The notes under the pieces were generated by a model that worked only from the letters and a program-made list of their open reading frames with translations, searched no databases and was not told the DNA's origin. The translations under genes were made by a program, and so were the position numbers. From Sipunculus nudus (lineage: Eukaryota > Annelida > Sipuncula > Golfingiida > Sipunculidae), in the NCBI GenBank assembly GCA_026874595.1, contig CM049315.1:11162664-11226663 (forward strand): 64,000 nt of DNA, read 5' to 3'. The stretch's first letter is position 1. Every line of letters begins with the position of its first letter. Shown here one piece after another: positions 28,101-35,460 of this stretch.

Positions 28101-31100
28101 GCGCTACAACACGAGTTACGCCCGTGTCACACAATAAAAAGGGCACCTGTAACAATTATTATAAGGAAATGACCCAAGTGAGTAACAAATTTAACCGAAA
28201 TCTATACTAATAGCAATTCAAGCGCTTCTGGAAGCACTCAGAGAGCGCACCCTTCTACCAACCCCGCATCAACGTCGGCCGAAAATGTGTTCGCTTTTAT
28301 TATATATCATCTTTTTATATAAGTCATACTTGCTGTTTGCAAAAGCTGAACTGATATTTGAATGTAGGTAAAGACGTAAGATTAATAATAATTGAACGAC
28401 TAGTCAATAGCTGGAGCTGTAAACATGTAATACACTGACAGGTACAGCTTCATTAAAGAACGTATTATTAAGCTCTTACATGTTACTTTTAGGAGAGGCG
28501 TGGTTATAGTCAAGGACAGCACAAAATCTGATTGGCTCTACATTGTAAAATCGGTAGGTGTTTATACTTTCAATGGACTTAAACTCACAGCAATGTATAG
28601 TTACGACATTCACAAAATGTTTAGACGTCCTAAAGATCATTTTTAGATGGTGAAGCCTTTCTATTAAAATACAATCAATAAATATAGAAAAATGAATAGC
28701 CAAATTAATATATAAATATATAATATGTATGCTTATTACTGATTTATAAAATGCTAGAGACTCTTTCCATTTCTGGAATGTTTCCCCATGTAAACATAGT
28801 GAACATTTGATGTAACAGGGATCCTGCCAAGTCATGAAACAGCTCAAGGGTGTAACGGCCAAGCTCGGCCTCCGGAACAAGGTGTGCGAGGGCGCCACGG
28901 ACATCCGGTTACCTCAGCTCGGCACGGGAGAATCAGGTTCAAAATATTTTTTAATTAATATAATTTTAGGTAGTTTTACTTAGTATTTTGGATGTTTTGA
29001 TTTAATTTATATGAAAATTACAAACTAATATGACCACTAAAGCATTTTGTTTGAGAATATATTGTCACCAAGTTCATTATATAGAAACTGGAATCAAATG
29101 AACCTTTCAAATGTTTTAATAAGTGAAAAATTGGATAGAACTGCGTAGCGTGTTTTTTTTATAATCCCACCACAAAACATTCCTGCAAATTTAAATGCCA
29201 ACGTTGTTATAGGCTTGGCTTATGTTCACAAAGCGGCACCATACATAAGCATGAATTGCATTTTCAGATTGCAAGGTTGATACCGGTAGAAAAAGACGTC
29301 ATCCCAAAACACCGAGGTCAAACCGGAGATGTCTAACTGCACTTCAGGTGAACGGACATACACAATGAATCCCAACTTAGTTTCATTACATATACGCATT
29401 GCTCTATTCACTGTAGATTCATATGGCACCTGGTGCAACTAAGGCTTTTTTATCGTCTACATATAGGAAAATAAACTCCTCAGTATTCTGTCATAATTAT
29501 ACACAAACGTATGTTCGTTAATTATTTTATTGTTAGTTGAGCCTGCCTCTCGATCTGACCATGTCGTAAGACCGACTCATCATTAATCATTAAGATGATG
29601 CATGTGTTGCCTGGTTGGATCTTTTAATGTTAATCACCGACTTTACCTATTTTGAATCATTTGAATACATAGGAGTTTGAAACTGAGAGGTGTTCCGAAC
29701 CTGAAGGTTTCCGAGCGAAGTCGGAGATTGGAAACGCCTCTGATCACAACCCCGGGTTTTCACACAGCAGATACCGAAGATTACCTTCCACAAATAAGCC
29801 TCATTTTGTTCACGTTAGTGTTTTCTTTCATAAGTTTAATGATAACGATGAACAGCTCCGTAATTTGATAAATATGAATAACAGGAATGTCTATCTTTTT
29901 CTGGGACCAATAATGATTGCGGTATAATGATTGCCTGGCAACTGATCACCTCTCCAGTATCATGTAATTTTTTTTAACATTGTTCTTGTTGTTGTAGCGA
30001 TAAATGTATGTTGTTTTAACACACATCTGTTCTTTAAATGTACAAAATAGTAACCTTTTTGTTATATATTTTATCGTTTTATATAGTCAAATATGATGGA
30101 ACCTAAAAAGGCCTGGGCATCACGCACACCTCAGGCAACAAAACCACATCCGTCAAAACAAGAAAAGGCGTTAGATCCCGTCTTTGTTCAAATAGAGCTG
30201 TTGAAACCGAGGGATGTCTTTGTAAGTGCCTTCAGCTTTAGCAAAACGTTGGTCGCCAAATGAATACTTTATTTTACTAAACAAACTTGGTATTACAGGG
30301 AACTTAAGCAAGTCACCCTCTGCGTATTATTAATTGCAAAGAAACAACATGGTGGATGTCCACAACACTGCCTGCTGGTTTATATTCCATGTCTATGAAT
30401 CATAACTTATTAAGTTAAAAAAATTAACCATCACCAAGTGATAGCGGCACTGTTGTTTCAAATCGTGTGATTGTGTAATTTATAAGTATTAATAATAATA
30501 ATAGTGCTAACATTATAGTATAATAATATATTGATTGTAAATGTATTCCTTTCAGGGACTGACGACCCTTACCTTCAACAATGAAATAGCCACGTCACAA
30601 ACGTCAGTCAATCTGGTAAGATTTTTGAACTCGTGATTTATTATCCGAAATAAACGTAGAATCAATCCAGTTAAAATACAGACAAAATTAAGATCAAACA
30701 GTCCCTCTACATAAAATCTGCCAATCATAGACGTTATCAAACATCTACGGTTTCATGAACCTTTGACACAAAACGATATCTAACGTGATCCTGGCAATAG
30801 TTTGGATTTAAGGCAAGTTTAAGTGAAAGATTTTTATATGTAGCTCAACAGTCAGATCGATAAAATAAGCATTTGTTTTTTTATATTATCATAGGGGGCA
30901 TAAAGAAAGTTACTGAAAAAAGTAGTGCAAAAAAGTCGTGGGAAACCTGCAAAATATAAAAAGTGATCATATATAGACGTATATCTCATAAGTGAAATTA
31001 CAGTGATATCTACATGAAAAGCGAAGTCTTTTTGGAATATTTATTTTTATTGACTGATAAGTATGTTTCTTTTGGCACAGGTCAGCCGAGGCGCAGAGTG

Positions 31101-31278
31101 CATTATGCTTAGTAAAAAGTTCTTCATACAACACGCTACGGACAACATTCGTCGTATGGTCCGTCACCAGGTGCAACCGTACCCGAATGAAGCCACGCTA
31201 CAGGAAAACCTGCAAATTAAGGCGGACTGGGAGCTGTACAAGAGAAGCCTGACACAAAGAATCACTCACAGAAGTTAG
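2740..31278 (+). CDS. CNBD2-like cyclic nucleotide-binding protein (19 exons)
   Basis: Spliced gene: 2715(ATG 2740)-3363, 9355-9945, 18597-18701, 19146-19583, 21816-21889, 22475-22583, 22896-22970, 23406-23494, 23985-24058, 24515-24603, 24865-25016, 25352-25429, 28493-28553, 28819-28936, 29268-29347, 29673-29813, 30087-30221, 30556-30615, 31081-31278. All introns begin GT and end AG, and phases match at every junction, giving 1096 aa. Residues 1-586 are polar, Ser/Arg-rich and probably disordered. Residues 587-1096 resemble cyclic nucleotide-binding domain protein 2: a helical lead-in, a first cNMP fold with SFAEYPLHMQEKL, VIIRQGHIAENFYFILSG and phosphate-binding cassette FGELALLHHSKRTATVV, then a second degenerate fold and a basic tail. 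The cassette keeps Gly, Glu and Arg, so the first site could bind cAMP or cGMP. CNBD2 in mammals is linked to sperm function. The frame is open upstream of ATG 2740 to the acceptor, so an earlier coding exon is possible. Core confident; exons 1-4 are joined by phase only. Confidence 0.85.
5690..5855 (+). repeat. Dispersed repeat, copy 1
   Basis: The reverse complement of this stretch matches 34005-34190 over most of its length. The best shared core reads TTATAAGGCCCCATGAG on the minus strand here and the plus strand there. Family not recognised. Confidence 0.6.
5880..6400. repeat. Degenerate tandem repeat, unit near 50 bp
   Basis: Repeated variants of TTGTCGTCGACTGT and TGTGCCGCTTCTC recur about every 50 bp. 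The copies are diverged, which produces long spurious open frames on both strands. Confidence 0.6.
6538..6560. repeat. 23-base G homopolymer
   Basis: An uninterrupted G run. A candidate hard spot for sequencing, so its exact length is uncertain. Confidence 0.9.
7878..8236. repeat. Two (TA)n microsatellites
   Basis: TA runs at 7878-7918 and 8200-8236, separated by AT-rich unique sequence. Confidence 0.9.
9355..9945 (+). CDS. CNBD2-like exon 2
   Basis: Acceptor TCATCTCTAG just before 9355 and donor GTAGGT at 9946; phase 0 at both ends, 197 codons. It is polar, with an acidic DDDSDDPEYV patch and Lys/Ser-rich segments, so probably disordered. The nearer AG at 9367-9368 would break phase with exon 1, which is why 9355 was chosen. 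Confidence 0.7.
10021..10083. repeat. (GA)n microsatellite
   Basis: GA-rich run with a few A and C interruptions, directly after the exon 2 donor region. Confidence 0.9.
10324..10380. repeat. (GA)n microsatellite
   Basis: Second imperfect GA run in intron 2. Confidence 0.9.
11764..13290. repeat. 40-bp minisatellite, about 38 copies
   Basis: Head-to-tail 40-bp units built from CAATATGATCCAAGAGTCAC and a variable second half ending TTCGCCGGTGA. Each unit contains TCACC...GGTGA inverted arms. Units are nearly identical in the middle and diverge at both edges. One unit near 11891 carries an extra CAAGAGTATC. Variant units recur at a 600-bp interval (15 units), so about 12001-12600 and 12601-13200 are a duplicated block. 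Confidence 0.97.
13549..14965 (+). repeat. TTTGCAT / GGACCGG-edged dispersed repeat, copy A
   Basis: Outer flanks (13549-13690 and 14905-14965) are clusters of TTTGCAT and its complement. Inside, 13968-14077 is a cluster of GGACCGG and CCGGTCC motifs, and a single TGGACCGGAC closes the segment at about 14872. The 14480-14885 part matches 57890-58240, so this is a dispersed family. The motif clusters resemble the subterminal repeats of hAT-type DNA transposons; no transposase frame is visible. Confidence 0.6.
15507..15563. repeat. (TA)n microsatellite
   Basis: Pure TA run of about 57 bases. Confidence 0.95.
15735..16300. repeat. Degenerate tandem repeat, unit about 22 bp
   Basis: Many variants of CCAGTCTCACGTAATGC follow one another with small indels. 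Old and diverged. Confidence 0.65.
16753..17090. mobile_element. hAT-type miniature element
   Basis: Imperfect terminal inverted repeats CAGGGGCGTCAATTT and, on the other strand, CAGTGGCGCCATTTT. They are flanked by ATTGTGGC (16745-16752) and ATTGTGAC (17091-17098), an 8-bp target duplication with one mismatch, as expected for hAT elements. The 338-bp interior has C runs and two TA microsatellites and no coding capacity. Confidence 0.7.
17640..17930. promoter_or_regulatory. Possible intronic regulatory element
   Basis: A GC-richer, complex, non-repetitive stretch amid AT-rich intron. It has GTCACGTGACC (an E-box palindrome), several ATTA/TTAAT cores and AACAATGTTTGTG (forkhead-like). Suggestive composition only. 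Confidence 0.25.
18597..18701 (+). CDS. CNBD2-like exon 3
   Basis: A 35-codon exon, phase 0 to 0, between GCACAG and GTAAGT. It encodes a charged helix-like segment (MKDEDFERYCRNG) and a hydrophobic IIASFLF patch. Membership rests on phase and position, not on recognised homology. Confidence 0.55.
19146..19583 (+). CDS. CNBD2-like exon 4
   Basis: A 146-codon exon, phase 0 to 0, between TTGCAG and GTAGGT. Basic and Ser/Arg/Asn-rich, without a recognised domain. Open for its full length, and its phase fits both neighbours exactly. Confidence 0.55.
20560..20968. repeat. Tandem repeat, unit about 33 bp, about 12 copies
   Basis: Units read AAGGTGAAAATAACATAGTC followed by ACAATATCCATAT, with substitutions and short indels. 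Lies in intron 4. Confidence 0.9.
21816..21889 (+). CDS. CNBD2-like exon 5
   Basis: Begins after TTTATTTCAG, ends before GTAAGA. Encodes an amphipathic basic helix (RERFRKAIRLVQHALKWL) like the segment that opens the CNBD2 core. Phase 0 in, phase 2 out. Confidence 0.8.
22093..22146. repeat. (TA)n microsatellite
   Basis: TA run with TTG interruptions in intron 5. It is followed by a GGGCACCT...ATAAAGTGGGCA motif repeated three times up to 22300, probably part of an unidentified dispersed repeat. Confidence 0.85.
22475..22583 (+). CDS. CNBD2-like exon 6
   Basis: Phase 2 in, phase 0 out; donor GTCAGT. Encodes an acidic stretch ending LTFDPSYFKAKKE, typical of the CNBD2 region before the first cNMP fold. 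Confidence 0.85.
22896..22970 (+). CDS. CNBD2-like exon 7
   Basis: 25 codons between TATACAG and GTGAGT, phase 0 to 0. Encodes the helix ISQEVQYILSIPPVDRTQDQ preceding the first cyclic nucleotide-binding fold. Confidence 0.85.
23406..23494 (+). CDS. CNBD2-like exon 8
   Basis: Between CTTCAG and GTAAGT, phase 0 to 2. Encodes SFAEYPLHMQEKLCRVAWFE, a characteristic CNBD2 entry into the beta-roll. Confidence 0.9.
23985..24058 (+). CDS. CNBD2-like exon 9
   Basis: Between TTTCCAG and GTGAGC, phase 2 to 1. Encodes the first beta-roll strands, VIIRQGHIAENFYFILSGS, very close to the cNMP-binding family pattern. Confidence 0.92.
24515..24603 (+). CDS. CNBD2-like exon 10
   Basis: Between CTTACAG and GTCAGT, phase 1 to 0. 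Ends with MSFG, so the phosphate-binding cassette is split by the next intron between Gly and Glu. Confidence 0.92.
24865..25016 (+). CDS. CNBD2-like exon 11 (cNMP cassette)
   Basis: Between ATTACAG and GTACGT, phase 0 to 2. Begins ELALLHHSKRTATVV, the remainder of the cassette with the conserved Glu and Arg. The usual Pro before Arg is Lys here. Confidence 0.93.
25352..25429 (+). CDS. CNBD2-like exon 12
   Basis: Between ATTACAG and GTAGGT, phase 2 to 2. Encodes LDFMQEWPIEKLVEHPEQ, the helix between the two cNMP folds. Confidence 0.9.
26120..26430. promoter_or_regulatory. Possible intronic regulatory element
   Basis: Complex, moderately GC-rich sequence in intron 12 ending in GGGCCCTGTTAACCAGGGCCC-like symmetry around 26372-26390. 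No repeat or coding signal seen. Could be a conserved noncoding element; not testable here. Confidence 0.2.
26888..27205 (-). pseudogene. Integrase C-terminal fragment
   Basis: Reads VRGPLKLLKEKLL, then LKSAQSKMKTKYDEHTV, then LFPIPGRPLQAR on the minus strand: the region after the DDE core and the start of the GPY/F module of Ty3-type integrases. A TAA at the expected Tyr interrupts it, and the frame then continues FGSYIVDEKVSDLNY. Confidence 0.8.
27311..27328 (-). other. Primer-binding site, tRNA-Pro type
   Basis: On the minus strand TGTGGGCTCGTCTGGGAT, close to the complement of the tRNA-Pro 3' end. It begins a few bases after the LTR end CCGTAACA. Confidence 0.6.
27335..28154 (-). repeat. 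5' LTR of the truncated element
   Basis: Starts TGTTACAGG and ends CCGTAACA on the minus strand, giving TGTTAC/GTAACA inverted ends. It contains TATATAAAA (27878-27886), a GA-rich initiator region just downstream and AATAAA (complement of 27492-27497), the usual order of U3, R and U5 signals. Confidence 0.7.
28493..28553 (+). CDS. CNBD2-like exon 13
   Basis: Between CTTTTAG and GTAGGT, phase 2 to 0. Encodes GVVIVKDSTKSDWLYIVKS, the first strands of the second, degenerate cNMP fold. Confidence 0.9.
28819..28936 (+). CDS. CNBD2-like exon 14
   Basis: Begins GSCQVMKQL after GTAACAG. The donor is GTTCAA, weaker than the others, but it gives phase 1, which exon 15 needs. Confidence 0.75.
29268..29347 (+). 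CDS. CNBD2-like exon 15 (linker)
   Basis: Between ATTTTCAG and GTGAAC, phase 1 to 0, free of stops. Encodes a very basic Arg/Lys-rich linker that interrupts the second cNMP fold. Confidence 0.6.
29673..29813 (+). CDS. CNBD2-like exon 16 (linker)
   Basis: 47 codons between ACATAG and GTTAGT, phase 0 to 0. Polar linker sequence without a recognised motif; fits between exons 15 and 17 by phase. Confidence 0.6.
30087..30221 (+). CDS. CNBD2-like exon 17
   Basis: Between ATATAG and GTAAGT, phase 0 to 0. A polar start is followed by FVQIELLKPRDVF, a strand of the second cNMP fold. Confidence 0.8.
30556..30615 (+). CDS. CNBD2-like exon 18
   Basis: 20 codons between CTTTCAG and GTAAGA, phase 0 to 0. 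Encodes GLTTLTFNNEIATSQTSVNL, the place where a cassette would lie in a functional fold; Glu and Arg of the cassette are absent. Confidence 0.87.
31081..31278 (+). CDS. CNBD2-like last exon
   Basis: Begins after TTGGCACAG and ends in TAG at 31276-31278. Encodes VSRGAECIMLSKKFFIQHA and a basic helical tail with LQIKADWELYKR, the usual CNBD2 C terminus. Confidence 0.92.
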   Translation, partial: VSRGAECIMLSKKFFIQHATDNIRRMVRHQVQPYPNEATLQENLQIKADWELYKRSLTQRITHRS

Positions 31279-31842
31279 CCAGAACTTCCTACTGATCTGG
31301 AGCTACATTTTAGCAGTGTAAAGCAGAGAATCATTCACAAGCGTTAAACGGAGCTCCCCTGTGCTCACTATACCGGTACACTCATGGTCGTTACTTGGAT
31401 GATGCCAAAATGCAGCTTTTACTTCTTCCTACTGTACATGCTCTGTGGTTTGTACCGGAAAACGTGATAGACGAAACCGATATATAAAATGGATATGTCA
31501 AAAATAAGGCCACTGGAGTAAACCTCCTTCAAATGACCTTTCTGTAAGGCCGAGTCACAGCAACCTTAGTATCATTCAGATGTCAGCCATCAACTACAGT
31601 CAGAGCCAAACCCGATAGGTTTATGATTAGGCATCTGAGCTTAGAGACATTTCACCACGGGGACTCAGCAAACAGGTGTCAGATCACACACAAGGTTTAC
31701 GTGTTCAAACAACTGCATATTATTGTAACAAAAGTAAACCCTTGATTTGAATTAGATCATTTAGTTGGTGATCAATTCAACCGATAGATGGCAGCAACAT
31801 GTTTCATGTGGGCCCCGAGAACAGTGTCCAGTACGAGACAGT

Positions 31843-31848
31843 AATAAA
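31843..31848 (+). terminator. Polyadenylation signal of CNBD2-like gene
   Basis: A canonical AATAAA about 565 bases after the stop codon, the first good match downstream. This suggests a 3' UTR of about 0.6 kb. Confidence 0.5.
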
Positions 31849-33129
31849 ATGAAGAAAATGTCTGCCCGAACGAATTGCTTATCGATGTTCGTAAGGGCTG
31901 ACGTCATGATGGGTTACCATAGCCGCGACGCGCCTACTTGAAATATCGTATTGAACTTACAACCCTTGTTAGTCATAATAATACTTTGTTGACACAATGC
32001 ACTTTACCCATACTATAAATGTGAAAATTACGTTACCTGTACAGGATACACATGTTTGAAATACCAGTTTGCCTCGTTTATAAAAAAAGATTATGTCGGC
32101 TTGTATTGCAAATTGTATTGAACCTTCAGCAGCCTTTTCAACAAACGTTGAATTACATTTTGGTCGGAGAATTTTTTTTTTTTTTTTTTTTTATTTTTCA
32201 GTCCGATCATCCTCGGAATGTCTTTGATTTTAAATCTTTATTCGAGATTCCGTATGACCACGGTTAGATATATGTGGAAAATACCAGAAATTCTTATATA
32301 ATTTAATCAGCAAGTTTGATTTGATTCGACGAACCCGTAAATAGGGGGAAAAATTCAAGGAGAGAGCACTGGGTACTTAAAGAGTTGATCTTCACTACTA
32401 CGTAATCTTCGGAAAACAGGCGTCACTTATAACACCGTGCGTCAGAGCCAACTATTAACACTGGGCCTGCATGATATCCGGTGATTTAGTTTTATGATGT
32501 TGTACACGTGCCCCCTATAAAAGGTATTTAATTTTTAATACAGTTCGATGAACCATGTCTGATGGTTGGCTTTTTTTATACATTGCGCTCATCATATGGG
32601 ACTACATTGGTTAGGAAAATAGTCCGATGCTTTACTTAATAGATTATACTCTTGCTAATACAATTATCAACTAAAATGTGCTTAAAAATATATATAATCG
32701 CTGAACTATATATATATATATATATCATGTTTAATATGCATAATATCATCTAGGTGTTAACACTTGCTTAAGGGTTCATCATGTTATTGGGCTCTCATTC
32801 AACACAGGCTTTCTTAGGGGCGCATAATAAATAACAAATTTCAGCTCGATTATTAAGTTTTTAAAGTTATCTCATACTTATGATATTAGGTTCCTATTAA
32901 GAAACAGTTATATATTATGTACTGCCTGTTTTATGTAGGCGCCAAGCTTGGAATGACAAAAGATTCTTGAAGTTCAAAGATTAACGAGTCAGAACGTATC
33001 AGCAAGCATACACACACACAATACACACACGGTGCTACGAGTGTCCAAAGCTCAGTCAGAGTCATGAAGGTATGTTAGTTTAATCAATTATTTTTAGCTC
33101 AGCTTACTGTAAGTCATTTAGCGATCACC

Positions 33130-33780
33130 CTTTGTGCGTCGACTCGTCCGTCCGGTTGTCCGCCATCCGGCCGTCCGGCCGTTAACAGGGCACAAATCGT
33201 AACCGTTAGACTTAGAAACTTGTAACTCTACATCCAGGGAGGTCCAAGAAAATCTCCTTGGAAACCTGAAATAAGGTCTCTGTTACCCATATCCTCCAAG
33301 CTATGGGGCTCGAAGGTACCCCCCGAATAATTAAAAATTGATACAAAAACTCCAGTATCTGAATAACTCAAGCAGTGGTCGCCATGATTATCTTGAATGC
33401 ATACTTGCATAGAGTGGTCTGGCTGTTAATAGGGCATAAACTGTAACCGTTAGACCTAGAAATTTCTAACTTTACATTCATGGAGGTCCAAGGAAAATCT
33501 CCCTGGTAACCTGAAATTAGGTCATGGTGACATATATGTTGTGAATTAGGGGAGAAAACATTATTTTTAAGCACTCGGTGAGTCAGATAGGGCACAAATT
33601 GTATCAATTTGGTCTATAATCCTCATACAGGACGTTCAGCTAGGTCCATGACAAATCTCCATGGAAACCTGAAATAATGTCCCTGTGACCTACATTCTGC
33701 CAGCTGTGTGAAAGTACATTATTTTAACAATCTGTTAGAGAGATGGGCACAAATGGTAGCAGCTGGATGTAGAATAATTT
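33130..33780. repeat. Degenerate tandem repeat, unit about 200 bp
   Basis: Three to four diverged units share GGGCACAAATCGTAACCGTTAG, or variants of it, and CCATGGAAACCTGAAATAA. The unit also carries the aligned block AGGTCCAAGAAAATCTCC. Confidence 0.7.
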
Positions 33781-34004
33781 CACCGTAACCTATATCTTAG
33801 GTCTATTGGCAAAATGCATAAATTGAGCACTCGGGGAGTAATTTTACCAATTGTTCAAGGCTCCTTGGATTCAGCTGAGTGTCATGGCCATTGGGCCGCT
33901 TGTTTATCAGTCGACGTTACTTGTTTCTTGAATAAAATATTATGCTTTTCGAGTCGTATTATTGTCTGTCATGAAATAACCACAATACCTATTTTGCCCT
34001 AGCG

Positions 34005-34190
34005 CCAGATCGGCCCTCTGACATTATGGCCAGATCACTGGCTTGCCAGAGTGCCTGGACATCTAACTCTGAGGATCGCATTATAAGGCCCCATGAGGAT
34101 GTAAATATTTTTGTCATTTTTGACAACGCCTCATTGCTTACAAGTATCGTGTCACTTCAAATAAACCCACTAGACCTTTTAATAAGTTTC
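34005..34190 (-). repeat. Dispersed repeat, copy 2
   Basis: Inverted relative to 5690-5855. Shares ATCGGCCCTCTGACAT, TTATAAGGCCCCATGAG and TTTTTGACAACGCCTCAT with its reverse complement. Confidence 0.6.
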
Positions 34191-34369
34191 TTATCTCTCC
34201 AATGACACCTACCATGTGTGTGAAAAATTCCGTTATAACCCAATATATTCGTATATTGTTCTGCACGTATGGGAGATTTCTGCCTGCGGTCTGCCTGCCG
34301 ACTGTATGCGGAGATACGGTTATAAAGCGTGGCGTGGACTTGCAGGACGGTTCTCAATTTGGCTTGTGT

Positions 34370-34402
34370 CACGACTCAGTAGGGGGTCCTTACTGAGTCG
34401 TG
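34370..34402. repeat. 12-bp perfect hairpin
   Basis: CACGACTCAGTA (34370-34381) and TACTGAGTCGTG (34391-34402) around a 9-base loop. The half-site TGAGTCG resembles an AP-1/CNC site. Confidence 0.75.
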
Positions 34403-35056
34403 TTTGTCACGGCTAATTTTGCCCATGCTTAGTTTTATTAAGTTTTTATAGATCATAAACTCATGTCTAAATGTTAAATCTGACTGGCTATTATGATGCA
34501 ATTATTCCTCAATCATATTTCACATCATACAGGTAATACGAGCCACATTTGCGTGAATGTTATTGCTCCCAGTATACACGATATAGTGGTTAAATATCCA
34601 GTATATTTAAAGCGGATGAAGCTCCATCCATATCTCCCTCACTGACTCTGAAGTACTAATCTCCGTTCCAGAACGGACTTCCAGTTTCATTCTCGGCCAT
34701 GCTCTAATTTGATTTGAGATCTCAGTCACACCAAACCAGGAAAGACACTTTAAAAAAATAAACAGGTATAATAACATATTAAACCTAAGAATACGGCGAG
34801 ATAAGCTTACCAGGCACCTTGATCTCCTTCCATTTGTTCAGCTAGGTAAACAATAATTTGACTGCAGAACATCAGAAAGGCCCTTGAGGGCAGGACAATT
34901 CATATTAAAAATGAGGGTGCAAATAGCGATGAAGAAGCAAATTTTTCATAATTTGACACCTCACTGCTTATTATCCGCTCGCAACCAATTTGCGAAGAGG
35001 ATATACTAATGCCTCTGTTTGTGTGTCCTTCTGTCCGTCCGTCCGGAATTGGCTTG

Positions 35057-35460
35057 TGCATCGATTACAAACCAAACCGTTTGATCAAAACCTTTAATCT
35101 TGCACTCATGGACGGAAAACCCCATTAATTTTGAATTCACATGGTCAAAGGTCAAAGCCACAGGACCAACTTCATGAAAAAGCTTGTGGACCCATTTTAA
35201 GTCAAACAGTTTGACCAAAACCTTTTATCTTGTATATATGGCTCACCCACGGATCAAGAACCTTATCGATTTGGAGGTCACAGGGTCAAAGGTCAAGGCC
35301 ATGGCACCCACTTCTTGAAATCACTTGTGGACCCATTTTAGGCCAAACCGTTTGACCAACATCTTCATCTTGCTCATATGTCTCACCCACCCATGGATGA
35401 AGAATCCTATTGAGTTTTAGGTCACAGGGTCAAAGGTCAAGGCCACAGAGCGTGCCTCCT
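35057..35460. repeat. Tandem repeat with DR1-like half-sites, unit about 130 bp
   Basis: Three or more diverged units carry AAACCGTTTGACCAAAACC, CATATGGCTCACCCA-type blocks and the core GGTCACAGGGTCAAAGGTCA. The core contains GGGTCA-A-AGGTCA, a direct repeat with one-base spacing, plus extra half-sites on each side. Confidence 0.75.

Larger units (their letters stand above)
26888..28154 (-). mobile_element. Truncated Ty3-type LTR element in intron 12
   Basis: On the minus strand: an LTR (28154 to 27335), a primer-binding site with a TGGGCTCGTCTGGGAT core just after it, then after a deletion an integrase C-terminal fragment (about 27205 to 26888). Gag, protease, RT and the 3' LTR are missing, so the copy is dead. 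No target duplication could be identified because the far end is lost. Confidence 0.7.
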
